Shown here one piece after another: positions 53,289-63,903 of a stretch of 64,000 nucleotides of DNA. Every line of letters begins with the position of its first letter. The stretch's first letter is position 1. Source of the DNA: Pomphorhynchus laevis (Eukaryota > Acanthocephala > Palaeacanthocephala > Echinorhynchida > Pomphorhynchidae); assembly GCA_012934845.2 (NCBI GenBank), contig WNNJ02001400.1:1-64000 (forward strand), in the 5' to 3' direction. The notes under the pieces are model-generated. The model saw nothing but the letters and a program-made list of their open reading frames with translations, searched no databases and had not been told where the DNA came from. The translations under genes were made by a program, and so were the position numbers.

Positions 53289-53430
53289 TTGGCTCGTTTT
53301 TTCCTTCTAAAAGTAATTTGATGTTCTTATACTCATGTTCATTCGCAATTACTGATACCATAGGGGGATCTGTAAAAAAATTATATATTTATCAGATTAT
53401 AATTTTATATAACATTTATTATTTTGTCAT

Positions 53431-53503
53431 AGATGCTTAGTTTAATGGTCATGCTTTAAATCTCGAGTTTGACATTCACGGGTTCGATTCTTCAAGAGGA
53501 ACA
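53431..53503 (+). other. Degenerate tRNA-like unit inside the Ginger element
   Basis: A box TAGTTTAATGG (53,438-53,448) and B box GGTTCGATTC (53,481-53,490) lie 43 bp apart, as in a tRNA gene. Acceptor and T stems do not pair, so it is not a working tRNA. It may be a tRNA pseudogene, a SINE head, or chance in AT-rich DNA. Confidence 0.4.
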
Positions 53504-53594
53504 TTTTTCAATTAAAAATTACTCAACCGGTTTAAATCATAAAAATCCATAGGGTGGCGCATCATAAATGTGACGCTGGGCGCGCCACATTTAT

Positions 53595-54680
53595 TAATGT
53601 AATGGGATATAATTTCTGAAAGAACTAATGACATTAAATGTTGTATAATCAATTAAAAGCTATTAGATTATAAAAAGTAACCAAGTATTAGTCTAACACA
53701 AGAGTTATTATCGATTTTTGAAGTGGTATGGCGTCTAGTAGGGAATCCAAGCTACTTGATCATTAAAAGTTGGTGATCTGTTATTATTAGAGATTATTGT
53801 CTCAAGAAAGATCTTCCAAATAGAAAATATACAATTATAAACTATTAGTTAATTGTGGTTTTAAATTGTGCTATCAAATGTGTTTTTTGTTTGCTTGAAA
53901 AAGACACTGTGTGTTGAAAGCTTGCAATAATAAAGAAAACTTTTTTCATATCATGTCTATAAAACCATCATTAACTAATACGAAGTTTATACGATATATT
54001 ATTTATTTATAGAATATGAGCGCATTCTGCAATTGATTCATCTGTAGGATCTAACAAAGTTAGAGAACGTGGACAAAATAAGATACTATGACCAATTACT
54101 GTGAGTATGGAATGTATGACGAAATAAATGATTATTATGAATTATTATAAGAAACAATAAATATCCAAATCTAAATTATGATAGATACCATTTAAATCCT
54201 CTAAGTCACAAAATTGAAAATATAGAGAAATTTATATTACTAAAACAAATAATAATTTAATGCTAGGGAACTCAGGTGAATGTGAAAAGACATTTGACAT
54301 ACGTACACTTATTGATCTTAATATATTAATTTCCTTCAAATCATTATCACCAAACAAATCAATTTTTAAAAATAATGATATTCTTAACAAACATGTAGGT
54401 AAAACCTAAAGATAAGTTAAACAATTTGCATACAGCTTACAGGCTTCGATTTTGACACATCACGAATTAACATTATAAAATTGCGAAAAGTTTGGGTGAC
54501 AGGAATTGACGATCCGTTTGAAGACTCCGAGTTAAAGTTCAATTTTTAACGTGTGTGCTCACTTTTATTATGCTCTGAAGTAGACAACTCTCTTAAGAAA
54601 ATGGTCAATCTAATAAGGGAACAGAAAGACAATATGTAAAAATAAACAACATTTGTTTTCGACCGTTTTTAATAGTTCAA
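53595..54680. other. AT-rich DNA with coding-like scraps
   Basis: Near 54,440-54,550 the plus strand reads FDTSRINIIKLRKVWVTGID, then DDPFEDSELKFNF before a stop, which looks protein-like but is short. The rest has stops in every frame. I name no gene. Confidence 0.35.
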
Positions 54681-54687
54681 TTTTTTC

Positions 54688-55140
54688 ATGAACTTCCTGA
54701 CCATCCGAGGACCTTCAACTTGGTTGTCAGAGAAACCATTAGAAATTTTTAGATTTCATCTAAGCTTACGCCAATTCTTATTTGCTTTTGCAGTTCGATA
54801 TGGTTGGCTTCTACCAAATAAACCAAGGTGGTTTAGCTGTAGCGCTGATTTTGATATTAGTCATTGCCTGTCCAAAATCTCATTACGAATATCAAGTCAA
54901 ACAACAAATTTCTAAATACAATGAGCGAATCATAAAAATAGAAGATGCTACGTTTTATATTCTCGTGTGCGCGTAAAATGAAGCTGTTGGTAAGGAAACA
55001 CAAATGATACTCAGGAAAATCGATTCTTTTGAATCAGAAACGAACAAACTTTCATACAGTATGAGAATCATATCATATTTACGCACAGACTTTGGATTTC
55101 GAATTGCAAGGTGGCAGGAAACGCCGTACGTTGTTCACGA
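54688..55140 (+). pseudogene. RLE LINE C-terminal fragment with internal deletion
   Basis: GPSTWLSEKPLEIFRFHLS and AVRYGWLLPN match the GASTWLSS...VRYNWDPPN region of the intact RLE LINE. In the next frame KQQISKYNERIIKIEDATF and SYLRTDFGFRIAR match its end. The knuckle and endonuclease core between are missing, about 110 residues. It is old. Confidence 0.68.
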
Positions 55141-55739
55141 TCCAGTTTTACAAGGTCTGGGAGATCGTTACATGAAGACGTATCTAACTTACAATAATTA
55201 ACAAAGATTAAAAACGAAAAATTTTTAACGAACACATAAAAAGGTTATAATTCCAAAAAAGGTATATACATAGATTTAATAATAGGGTATAATTCCAAAA
55301 AAGGTAAAACTGTAAATTAAATGATAATGACATAAAAATTACAATGTGTTATATAATAACTTCTTACTTTGGTAAGATGATTAATAACCAAAGCTTAAGC
55401 ACATCAAAGATTAAAATTTGGAAAAATTAAATTTGATAAAATTAAAAAGAAAATGAAAATAACAAACATTTATAAACAGAAAAAATTTATAAAGATGTTC
55501 ATGCAGAACTTACCAAATAAAAGTACGACTTATAATAACAATTATTGATAAAGCTAGTAATAACTTTGTCTTCATATGAAATAGTTTATTATGATATACT
55601 CTTGACAATAGTTAATTATAATTATTTAAATGTAAACGCAACAAATAAGCTTCGTGATTTAAGAATAGAAAAAATTGTTACAAGTCACTGTTGAATAACG
55701 TATAAAAACGGTACAAAGGTTGAATAAGATAATAAAACT
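55141..55739. repeat. AT-rich DNA with short repeats
   Basis: GGTATAATTCCAAAAAAGGTA occurs twice near 55,245 and 55,290. The stretch CTGGGAGATCGTTACATGAA near 55,160 recurs at about 56,178. No gene is seen. Confidence 0.55.
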
Positions 55740-57000
55740 TAACCTATTAGAATCCAAAATTACATAAAAATCCAATAAAGCCTATGCTCATATGTAATGC
55801 TTTAAAATGTACGTTAAAATCTCTTTCTGTTTATAAGAATAAAATATTTAAAGTAATTAATACTTGTATTAAACACTATTTCAGTATTAATTCCATAAGA
55901 ACTTTTATAATACAGAAAAGGACTAAATTTTCAGAATATAAATAGATTCGATTTTAGTACGCTTTATACAAATCTAGATTTAGCAGATATTAAATAAGTA
56001 AAAAAACCTAATTTACCTAATATTAGGAAATAGATAGCCTAATATATGTCGAAATAACTATAACGCTTATCTAACAAAAATTAAACCATCAAGTAAATAT
56101 AAATATATGGATAATATCGAATTAATGGAGTTCTTAAGTATTTTGAGAAATCAAATTTTTTAAAAGTAGGATAAAGTTGGGAGATCGTTAAATGAAGACG
56201 TATCTTACTTATAATATTAACAAACATTTAAAAACGAACATTTATTATTTATATACATTAAGACAAATATATATAAACAAATATCTATAGTACGTAACGA
56301 TAGTATGTAACGATATTGTATTTTTTAAGAATTATTGGAGTTAGATGAAAAAAGTGGAAATGTTTTGATATTTCGCTTACATCTCTTGGCATCTTTAGAA
56401 AATTACAATCAGAATTGTAATTTTCTGATGATGCAAACAGAAGTTAGAGAAATATCAAAAAGCTTCCTCCTTTCTTTGATCCAGCTCTAATAATTCTTTA
56501 TCAATAACATATCATTATCAACTATTTAAAAAAGATATTGTGTTTCTTCAATCTTATTTAAATAATTGAATAGATGCATATTCTAAACTAGTTTACTGTA
56601 AAAATATCATAATACAGAAAATAGTAAAATATATAAATCAACACAATAATATTAAAAATAAATTAAAAATCACTAGCGAAAATTTTTATGGATAATAAAG
56701 AATATACTTTGTATTAGAATATAATACTAGGTAATAAAATTTCATCAGAAGAAATACGTCATTGGCATGTATTTGGTCACGCTGCTATGTTGTGTCTAGG
56801 AAGAGAGACCGAAACTTGATAGCATAACAGTTTCTTCTGATGATCTCTAATCTGAATTATGATATAACGTCTGTTATTTATAGATCAATTCATAAAAATG
56901 ACTTTTATTTTAAATGCTTATTTTTTATTTTAACTTGGTATAAGTTATATAAAATCTTATCACAATTATTTATCCAATATTAGCTAATTATTAAATTTTT
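55740..57000 (+). mobile_element. Penelope-like RT element, copy P2
   Basis: The 5' part matches P1 (KCTLKSLSVY-like bases near 55,800). It keeps the motif A stretch FDFSTLYTNLDLADI near 55,940. A foldback repeat (56,331-56,494) sits in the middle. The 3' end (from 56,540) matches P1 and P4, including the stem-loop with GACCGAAACTTGATAGC near 56,815 and CTTCTGATGATCTCT. It is heavily broken, with more than five breaks. Confidence 0.62.
56331..56494. repeat. Foldback (hairpin) repeat, copy 2
   Basis: Arms 56,331-56,409 and 56,414-56,494 pair, and match copy 1 at 37,234-37,418 in order and orientation (ATTATTGGAG start, TTTTCTGATGATGCAAACAG in the right arm, GATCCAGCTCTAATAAT end). Shared flank words after the right end suggest the repeated unit is larger than the hairpin. 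Confidence 0.8.
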
Positions 57001-57218
57001 CCAATATTGTTGAGTACATGTAACTTTTAAGTCATAATTTTTAACGTTGCTTTTTCGGTGTCGCCACCTAGTTTAGTTGACTCAGACTAAACTTACAACG
57101 GGCCATCCAGCAGCATCTGACAGGGGGCTGCCCTGCTTAAAATGACTTTTATTTTAAATGCTTATTTTTTATTTTAACTTGATATAAGTTATATAAAATC
57201 TTATCACAATTATTTATT
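56896..57218. repeat. 80-bp direct repeats flanking an inverted PLE segment
   Basis: AAATGACTTTTATTTTAAAT and the next 60 bp occur at about 56,898-56,976 and again at 57,140-57,218, nearly identical. Between them lie the 80-bp segment inverted from 44.7 kb and a GC-rich scrap (GCAGCATCTGACAGGGGGCT). Confidence 0.75.
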
Positions 57219-57219
57219 A

Positions 57220-57957
57220 TCTATTAGCTAATTATTAAATTTCGATTTAATGATATTTTAATATAAAATATATAATATTAATATTTATATATTAATAGAT
57301 ATATTAATATATAATTAATATACCATTAATTGGTGGATTTGCAATTATGATCTTATGATGTCTTCGTACACAATATTTTAATATATCAGATTATATATAA
57401 ACCAGATATATTGAATTGTGGTGAAACCGATACAGTGTCTCACTATAAAATACTATGTTTATATTACGGTTATAAGATGATAACGGCAATAAACAACTGT
57501 TTGTTCGAACGTTTCGCGCGGCTGGGCTTTTTCAATTTAAAAGTCACAAATACATGAAGTGTTAAGTTCAATAGTTGAAAATTTTAAATACTTCTATAAA
57601 GCATTTATGTTACACCGCATCCTCATTTATATATTTGATATTTATTGATATTATAAGGTAGATCACACATGAGCTGTCCTATCCATCGTTGCTCTACTCA
57701 AAGTCTATCAGCTGTTTGGTCAAATTAGTTTCAATTATCGCATACTGGAAGATGTATGCTTCCGTTTCATGCAGAGTAACGCAAAAGTCAACATTAAGGC
57801 AGGGTTTCAGCATAAATTACAATGAGTCGACCTTGTAGGGATGATCCATGATATGCACTGTTAACAGCATCTTCTTCCTGATGCTGGACCATTCCCTCTA
57901 ATCAACTCTACTTCTTATTGACTAAGCATATTCAGTGATTGACATTTAAGGGTGAAC
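57220..57957. other. AT-rich DNA, no gene seen
   Basis: TATTAATAT-rich sequence gives way at about 57,480 to less biased DNA (CGAACGTTTCGCGCGGCTGG near 57,505; CATGAGCTGTCCTATCCATC near 57,670). The latter could hold UTR or exon sequence of the minus-strand gene whose exon ends at 57,958, but no frame is supported. Confidence 0.4.
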
Positions 57958-58091
57958 TCATTCCTCTGAAAGCCTTAATAGTTCATCTGCATTCGAGACT
58001 TCATATGTTCCAGAATTTAGTTGTTTAATGGCTTCTGCGATGTAGTCAATTTGAGAACGCATTACGAACATAAGCAAAGCCGCCAAAACAC
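57958..58091 (-). CDS. Terminal exon with one membrane segment, unrecognised gene
   Basis: Acceptor TTGATTTGAACAG precedes 58,091. The exon reads VLAALLMFVMRSQIDYIAEA, then IKQLNSGTYEVSNADELLRL and SEE with a TGA stop. The first ten residues are hydrophobic and would be the end of a transmembrane helix; the rest is a charged tail. A partial duplicate lies 545 bp upstream. Earlier exons are not identified, and I do not recognise the family. Confidence 0.5.
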
Positions 58092-58289
58092 CTGTTCAAA
58101 TCAAACATGAGCAAAGACGAAACAATTGAGATTTAAGAACTTAAAATGAAAGAAAGCCTTATTATTTAGAATGCAGACAAAGGGTTACAGTTCGTAGGTT
58201 TTTCTAAAAAAGTGAACAAAGTTAGCACCAAGCGATGCTACAATATTCATATCACAATACGAAAAGAAGTTCCGGGTATAACAACATAT

Positions 58290-58375
58290 ATTGCAAGCGC
58301 CTTGGGTGAGATATATCGATGACATTTACATTGCGGCCAACATGGATCTAAAAATAATATCTCGACATATTTCCT
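58290..58375 (+). mobile_element. RT motif C scrap, Penelope-like
   Basis: WVRYIDDIYIAANM shows the catalytic YIDD with the basic residue before it that PLEs favour. No other RT block is in frame around it. Confidence 0.5.
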
Positions 58376-58502
58376 AAAATGTTTATCATAACCAAATATG
58401 ATAACTGAGTCTACGTATTTAAAATATTATAAAATAAAAAATACAAATGAATAAAAATTATAAAATTATACAATAAATTATTACAATTTAAGATAATATA
58501 AT

Positions 58503-58628
58503 GGTGAACTCATTTATTCCCTCCAAAAGCCTTAATAGTTCATCTGCATTCTAGACTTCATATGTTCCAGAATTTAGTTGTTTCATGGCTTCTGCGATGT
58601 AGTCAATTTGAGACCGCATTACGAACAT
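58503..58628 (-). pseudogene. Duplicate of the membrane-segment exon
   Basis: It repeats MRSQIDYIAEAMKQLNSGTY but has an in-frame stop before NADELLRL and lacks the splice acceptor and hydrophobic start. It is a dead tandem duplicate. Confidence 0.6.
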
Positions 58629-58639
58629 AATGTTATAAG

Positions 58640-60170
58640 ATAATATATAATTTATATCAATTAAAATAAAAAATTGTAATTTAAAATAAAAGTCAATTTT
58701 TATCAATAGACTAATAAATAAAAGACGTTGTATCAGGATAAGAATAATAGGTAATCAGGAGCAACCGCTATGCTATTATGTGTCGGCCCCTAATTCCTCG
58801 ATCCAACATAGCAGCGAGGTCAAACACGTGCTAATGACATGTTTATTCTGATTAAATTTAATGTTCTAGTATCTTTTTCTGATCCAAAGTATATATATTT
58901 ATTATCCATATACAAAGGTTTTTCGCTAATTATTTTAAATTTATTTTTAATATTATTGTGTTGATTTATATATTTTACAATTTTCTGTTTGTTGGTTTTT
59001 TTATAGGCCCCCAGTTTAAAATATCAATCTATTAAATTATTTAAATGATTTTGAAGAAAGCCAATATCATTACATATTGTTGCAATTCTTAAAATTTCAT
59101 TATTTAATGTATTATATTTTATATTATATGGTATGCATGAATGCTCATGCAAAAATATGTTTCTTGTAAATTTAAATATGTCATCTTTACGATATAAATT
59201 AATAGTAGTTTTAGTTAATGTTAATTTAATGTTCATATCTAGATATACACCTTCTTTATCATTAATATTGGTTTTATTAAGAATAGGGCTACTTGGATAA
59301 ATTTGTTCTTTAATAATCTCATCTTACCCACTTATAAAATGCCATTATTTAGCACTAAACAGCTTTTAATCTGATGATATAATGTTTCTAATGCTATTTA
59401 AGATTTGATAATAAAAACCTTTGTGATAAAGTTTATATTTTAATCTAAATTAAGAAATTCATAAGAAATGACAAAAATTATAATTTAAAAAGAATGATAA
59501 ATAATAAATAATGATCTAATTTTTGTATTATTTTGATTTATTTATGTATATAAAAAATATTAGAGTATTATTAATAAAAAGAAACAAGTTAATATTAACT
59601 TTTTTATATATCAATTTATTAAGTAATATTATAACTATTTGATATTTATCAAATAGCAATATTAATAGGTTCATATCTTTATATAATTTTATTTATTGGT
59701 TACGAACAAATTCATATTCTATATGGCATAAAAATAAGTCACCTTTAATTGGGCTACTATTACACCCATTAAAACATCTTTATTGTCTAAATATGGATGC
59801 TAACTTTTAAATAATTTTGATTTACTAAAATATTTAAGGATTCTATTAATTCTATTTTATCCATATATTTATATTTATTTGATGATGATATTTTAATTAG
59901 ATAGGGGTTATAGTTATTATAGCATATATATATCTTTTCTTAAAATAATTTCTAAAAATTCTTTTAGAGAATTAATATTAAAATAGTGTTTTATACCAGT
60001 ATTAATTTCGATTAACTTGCAATATTTTTTAAAGTGTGCTTTAATTACTTTAAGTAATTTATTCATATAAACAGAAAGTGGTTTTAATGCACATTTCAAA
60101 GCACTACATATGAACCTAAGTTTTATTATATATATGTATATATATATCAGAATTTATTATAAAGTTTATG
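58640..60170 (-). mobile_element. Penelope-like RT element, copy P3
   Basis: It is the inverted counterpart of P1. From the 5' end on the minus strand: ALKPLSVYMNKLLKVIKAHF and NTGIKHYFNINSLKEFLE (60,099-59,917), a middle part, IKLTLTKTTINLYRKDDIF and FKFTRNIFLHEHS (59,236-59,140), then NDIGFLQNHLNNLID. The YIDD region is replaced by about 350 bp holding the 41.65-kb repeat. The 3' stem-loop UTR is at 58,700-58,830 (inverted). More than five breaks. Confidence 0.65.
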
Positions 60171-60659
60171 GTATAACATAATTTGGATTAGTGCTTATCA
60201 GAAGAAACATATATTTAATTTGAAATATATTTGATTTGCGAATATTGCAGCTGAATATTTGATTTTTGGACTTATTAAAATCCAAAAGTTTGCGCAATTA
60301 AGCTATCGTGATTTTCATATTTATTTAATTTTCATTATTAATTTTGGAAAATTAATAGTGGACATCAAAAATATACAAATTATCAAATAGAAATTTATAA
60401 TTTCCACATGTGAATTACTAATTTCACAATGGCGATAAAATACAATTAAAGTAGCCATTGAACTTAAGTGTAAATCTTGTATTAAATAAAAATATCATGT
60501 AGCATTTAAAATCAAATGCCTATGCTATAATGTATGTCAATTCCTTTCTTTAGTGAAGAATTAAAAAATCATGTCATATTTGGTAACATTTTAACATATC
60601 ACGCATTTAATATTACTGCATTAAGTTGCATTATTAATTATCGATTAGTAACCTTTCTT
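60171..60659. other. AT-rich block absent from the other inverted-repeat arm
   Basis: It interrupts the match between 38.4-40.0 kb and 58.9-61.3 kb. A frame from 60,534 (MSIPFFSEELKNHVIFGN) is short and not supported by anything else. It may be an insertion here or a deletion in the left arm. Confidence 0.5.
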
Positions 60660-61270
60660 GATAGGTCAGTGAATATTCATTACTCCATTTATAAAAACTT
60701 TTTTTACATATTAAGGTCAATACTAGTTAAGAAAATTGTGAAATATTACAGCAACACAATTAATCAATTCATAAGAATTCTGACTTATATAAATTCTTTT
60801 TAATATAAACATATTTGTAATTATTAATTTAATGAATAAAACATGAAACCTCAGTTAAGTGATTATCACACAATCACTTACTTTATCACTCACTTAATCA
60901 CTTACTTTATAATAAGCAAGTTTTCTTAACTTTATCACTTGCTCACATTGAACTCGGTGAGCAAGTGATTGGCATTTTATTATAGACTTGTTGGCTTTAC
61001 CATCCCGAGTGATATGATAGTCTAACTGTAAAAGTTTATACTATTACAGACATTAATGGTAGTCCCTTATTATTGTTCGCCGTAGTAATATGATGTCCGT
61101 CCAAGTATGCACTGATTTCGTATATTATATGCGAATTAGCTTTTTATGACAAAATGTTTGTTATATTTGAAAAAGTTTAAAGCAGCCAGTCATTATGCTT
61201 TAAATCAAACAATATTAAAAGTATATAAAATCGAACGGAAACCGAATAGACGAATTTTTCCTTCATCTCC
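60660..61270. repeat. Right arm of the older inverted repeat
   Basis: It is complementary to 38,400-38,930. It includes a conserved stretch around ATGGTAGTCCCTTATTATTG and TCGAACGGAAACCGAATAGA. Bases 60,850-60,970 hold repeated CACTTACTTTATCACTCACT words. Confidence 0.75.
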
Positions 61271-61469
61271 TATTTTTATGTCAATCATCTATATTTACAT
61301 TTTATCATTATGTAAATTTTTTGCAAAGCATTTTAATAAAATATTGTTTTCGTATTTTTTAAGTAATATTGGACGATGTAAATTAGATATTTTTTCATTA
61401 TCTTAGCACGTCGGTAGAATTATTAATTGTCAAATAAATAATCGCTGTATTCGTCGAACTGAAGAGACA

Positions 61470-61510
61470 ATGGCCGCACTAAGAAATCATTCAAAACGAA
61501 TAGATGATAG
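61470..61510 (+). CDS. Exon 1 of the helical-protein gene (copy G3)
   Basis: ATG opens 13 codons (MAALRNHSKRIDD) plus AG, followed by the donor GTATAT. The two left-over bases join the T that opens exon 2 at 62,211 to give Ser. Copy G1 exon 1 has the same AG/GTATAT end although its coding part is longer. On its own the exon is too short to trust; the phase fit is what supports it. Confidence 0.5.
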
Positions 61511-62210
61511 GTATATTGATTGCTTTCCGTTAATAATTTTTGCCGAAGTTAATACTATCTGCTAATACTTATAAAGATTAAAGAAGATATTGTTATCTAA
61601 ATTAGTGAAAATTGTAAAAAAGTATACAGAAATTAGAAAGCCATTTGTGGTCAGATAACTCGACTAATAAGAATTATGCAATTTATAATTTATAAAAAAC
61701 GACAATGATTAAACAAAATATAAATAATAATATAATTTATAAATTAGTACAAGTACGTAATCATCATAGTCATTATCCATAACTTTTATTTTATCGTGAA
61801 AGTTTATGTTTCAATGTTGAAGAACAATTTATTTTGGTATTGATGAAATCTTTATAATAATCATGGCTATATTAGACAAGTGCATCAGTGATGTTGCCAT
61901 ATTTATTTAATATCAATGATGTGACATTTGTGTGCATAACTTATTACAAATTTTTCAATGTATTTTATGCTTTACATGTTGACATTTTAAACAATATTAA
62001 TATAAGCTGATCAATGTATGTATAAATACAACAAAAACCCGGCAACTAACTAAGCCTTATACTGTCCTTTTGTTTTCATTATTGTATCCATTCCCATTGT
62101 GGTCTTCTACCTAGTGAATAAAATTGCCTTATCAATAATAATCAATACGATATGACTGATGCTACAAATATCACTTTAGTATCTAATTTGATAAGCTGCT
62201 TTTAATTTAG

Positions 62211-62436
62211 TCCGCTTAATTCTCCGACCATTGAATTCGATATTATCCAGAAAACACTAGAATCGGCACAGGAATTAACAAATACCGGTCGAACATTAAA
62301 AGACACTATTAATCAAAGTGTATCAAAAGGCAAAGAAACACTGGCTAACCTCATTGAGAGATGTAATTTAGCGCTACAGAACCGAATGTCTTCCGTTAAT
62401 CAATATGCGACTTGTCTTAATCATAACATGAATAAT
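62211..62436 (+). CDS. Exon 2 of the helical-protein gene (copy G3)
   Basis: Acceptor TTTAATTTAG and donor GTAAGTG bound 226 bp. After the shared Ser it reads PLNSPTIEFDIIQKTLESAQ, ELTNTGRTLKDTINQSVSKG and KETLANLIERCNLALQNRMS, ending NHNMNN. All 75 codons are open and predicted helical. It aligns with exon 2 of copy G1 at 40,452-40,686. The exon ends on a codon boundary, as does the start of exon 3 at 63,737 or 63,761. Function unknown. Confidence 0.65.
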
Positions 62437-63131
62437 GTAAGTGAAATAATATATCAAGTTTAACGAAGCTGCTATGAATTTAAGTGTTACCTGACATAAA
62501 AATATCATCAATGTATAACATATCCCGTGTCAATAATTACACCAGGTTGTGAAAAAGTATCCTTTGAAACTAAAGCAACGTTGAACTAGTACTTAAAACA
62601 AAAGCATAATGTTTTGATGGATCCATCAGAAAATACCATTCGCCAATATTCGCATTCATCATTAAAATAACTATATCTGATTTATTTTAATTATTTAATA
62701 CTGATTATAATAGTATATTATGTATGAACATCAATAAAATAAACTCATTTCTTCGTTCCATAAATTAAAAATCACGAAGACTTTCTACTTTAAATTCTCC
62801 ATTATAAGGTTTACTTTAAATTTAAGGTAAAAGAACAGCATTGTATAATGACAATTTAAGATCAGGTTTAGGCCATAAAAAATTGCGATTTGCGAAATAA
62901 AAAATGTCGATTCACATTTATGTTTCATCGTTAACAGTCTTTTGTAATCACGTGTATGTATAACTAGAAAGAATTAATTATATAATTTGCCTTACAAATA
63001 TTTACATAATTAATAAATATAAATTCTCGTTTAAAGTACGAATAAATGAATACAGAATTATCTCTTAATATTAAGTCGGAATACTGACTGATGTACTGAT
63101 AGTAAGAATATGATAGTCAGACTACAATTAC

Positions 63132-63311
63132 ATGATGGTACAATGCTCTCGAGATACTTGTGATGTGCGGATTAGGGTTGATCATTCTGAAGTGGCGGAT
63201 CTCAAGTCACTTGTAAATCTACATGTTCGTGGTGACGATTTGCGAACATTGGCGAAATGGCCGCGTCTTCCACGCATTCGGCAATCTGAATTTATTGCTA
63301 GCATTTACTAG
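63132..63311 (+). other. Intronic 59-codon ORF or alternative exon, right copy
   Basis: The peptide is as in the copy at 49,236-49,415 (VDHSEVADLKSLVNLHVRG, RLPRIRQSEFIASIY). If taken from TCA at 63,117 it is in phase with exon 2. It ends in TAG directly before GTATGT, so an isoform using it would stop here. Otherwise it is an intronic remnant of another gene. Confidence 0.45.
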
Positions 63312-63736
63312 GTATGTGACCACATAAGTAAGATATGACCTTAAAAGTAAGATAGGCCACATAAGTAAGATAGAGAATTAAGAAATTATTAAAGTAAAAC
63401 GCATTTCACTTCACATGTAACAAATATCAAATCTTCACGACCAGTGTGCTTTTCTGTTTATCCAGCCGATTATAGAAAGCATATTTTACCACTCAATATA
63501 CCCATTCTTATATAATGAACAATGAAATCACAATAACATTTAGCTTCATTGATTCATCGAGAAAATTTTAAATTTAAAAATAGAATTGACATTATTGCAA
63601 AAATTGCATTTTAGCAATAATGACATCTTTTCATGTTAATAATTATTCATCAATGATCATAATAATATTGGCTGATACGAGCACAATTCTAAGTGATGCA
63701 TTTTAAGTACCTAATAGATAATTATATCTTTTACAG

Positions 63737-63903
63737 TTAAAAACGCAAATAGATCTTTAGTACAAATCTATCGCCGATTTGGAAAGTCTTTTGCACGAAG
63801 AAACAGCAGTTGCTGAAACAATCAAAGTACAATTAGAGCAATTTGAGAATTATGCTCGAAGTGACTATATATACGAAAGATTCATTTGTAAGAACATTAT
63901 AGC
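63737..63903 (+). CDS. Exon 3 of the helical-protein gene (copy G3)
   Basis: Bounded by TTTTACAG and GTAAGT, or starting at 63,761 after CTTTAG, which skips an in-frame TAG. It reads YKSIADLESLLHEETAVAET and IKVQLEQFENYARSDYIY, then ERFICKNII. It leaves two bases (GC) that would pair in phase with an exon 4 like 47,017-47,221, expected beyond the window edge. Confidence 0.6.

Larger units (their letters stand above)
51980..53589 (-). mobile_element. Ginger-like DNA transposon with TIRs and 5-bp TSD
   Basis: Both ends begin TGTGGCGCGCCCAGC in inverted orientation, and a second block, ATGCGCCACC, is shared near 52,010 and 53,555. TTTAT flanks it at 51,975-51,979 and 53,590-53,594, so the ends can be set to the base. 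The TGTNR start, the short target duplication and the integrase-type transposase are those described for Ginger elements. At 1,610 bp it holds one transposase reading on the minus strand, with about two breaks. The clean ends suggest fairly recent movement, whether by its own protein or by another's. Confidence 0.85.

Noticed and set aside
60534-60803. 89-codon frame on the plus strand
   Set aside because: It crosses the border of the inverted repeat and half of it is shared, non-coding, with the left arm near 38.8 kb.
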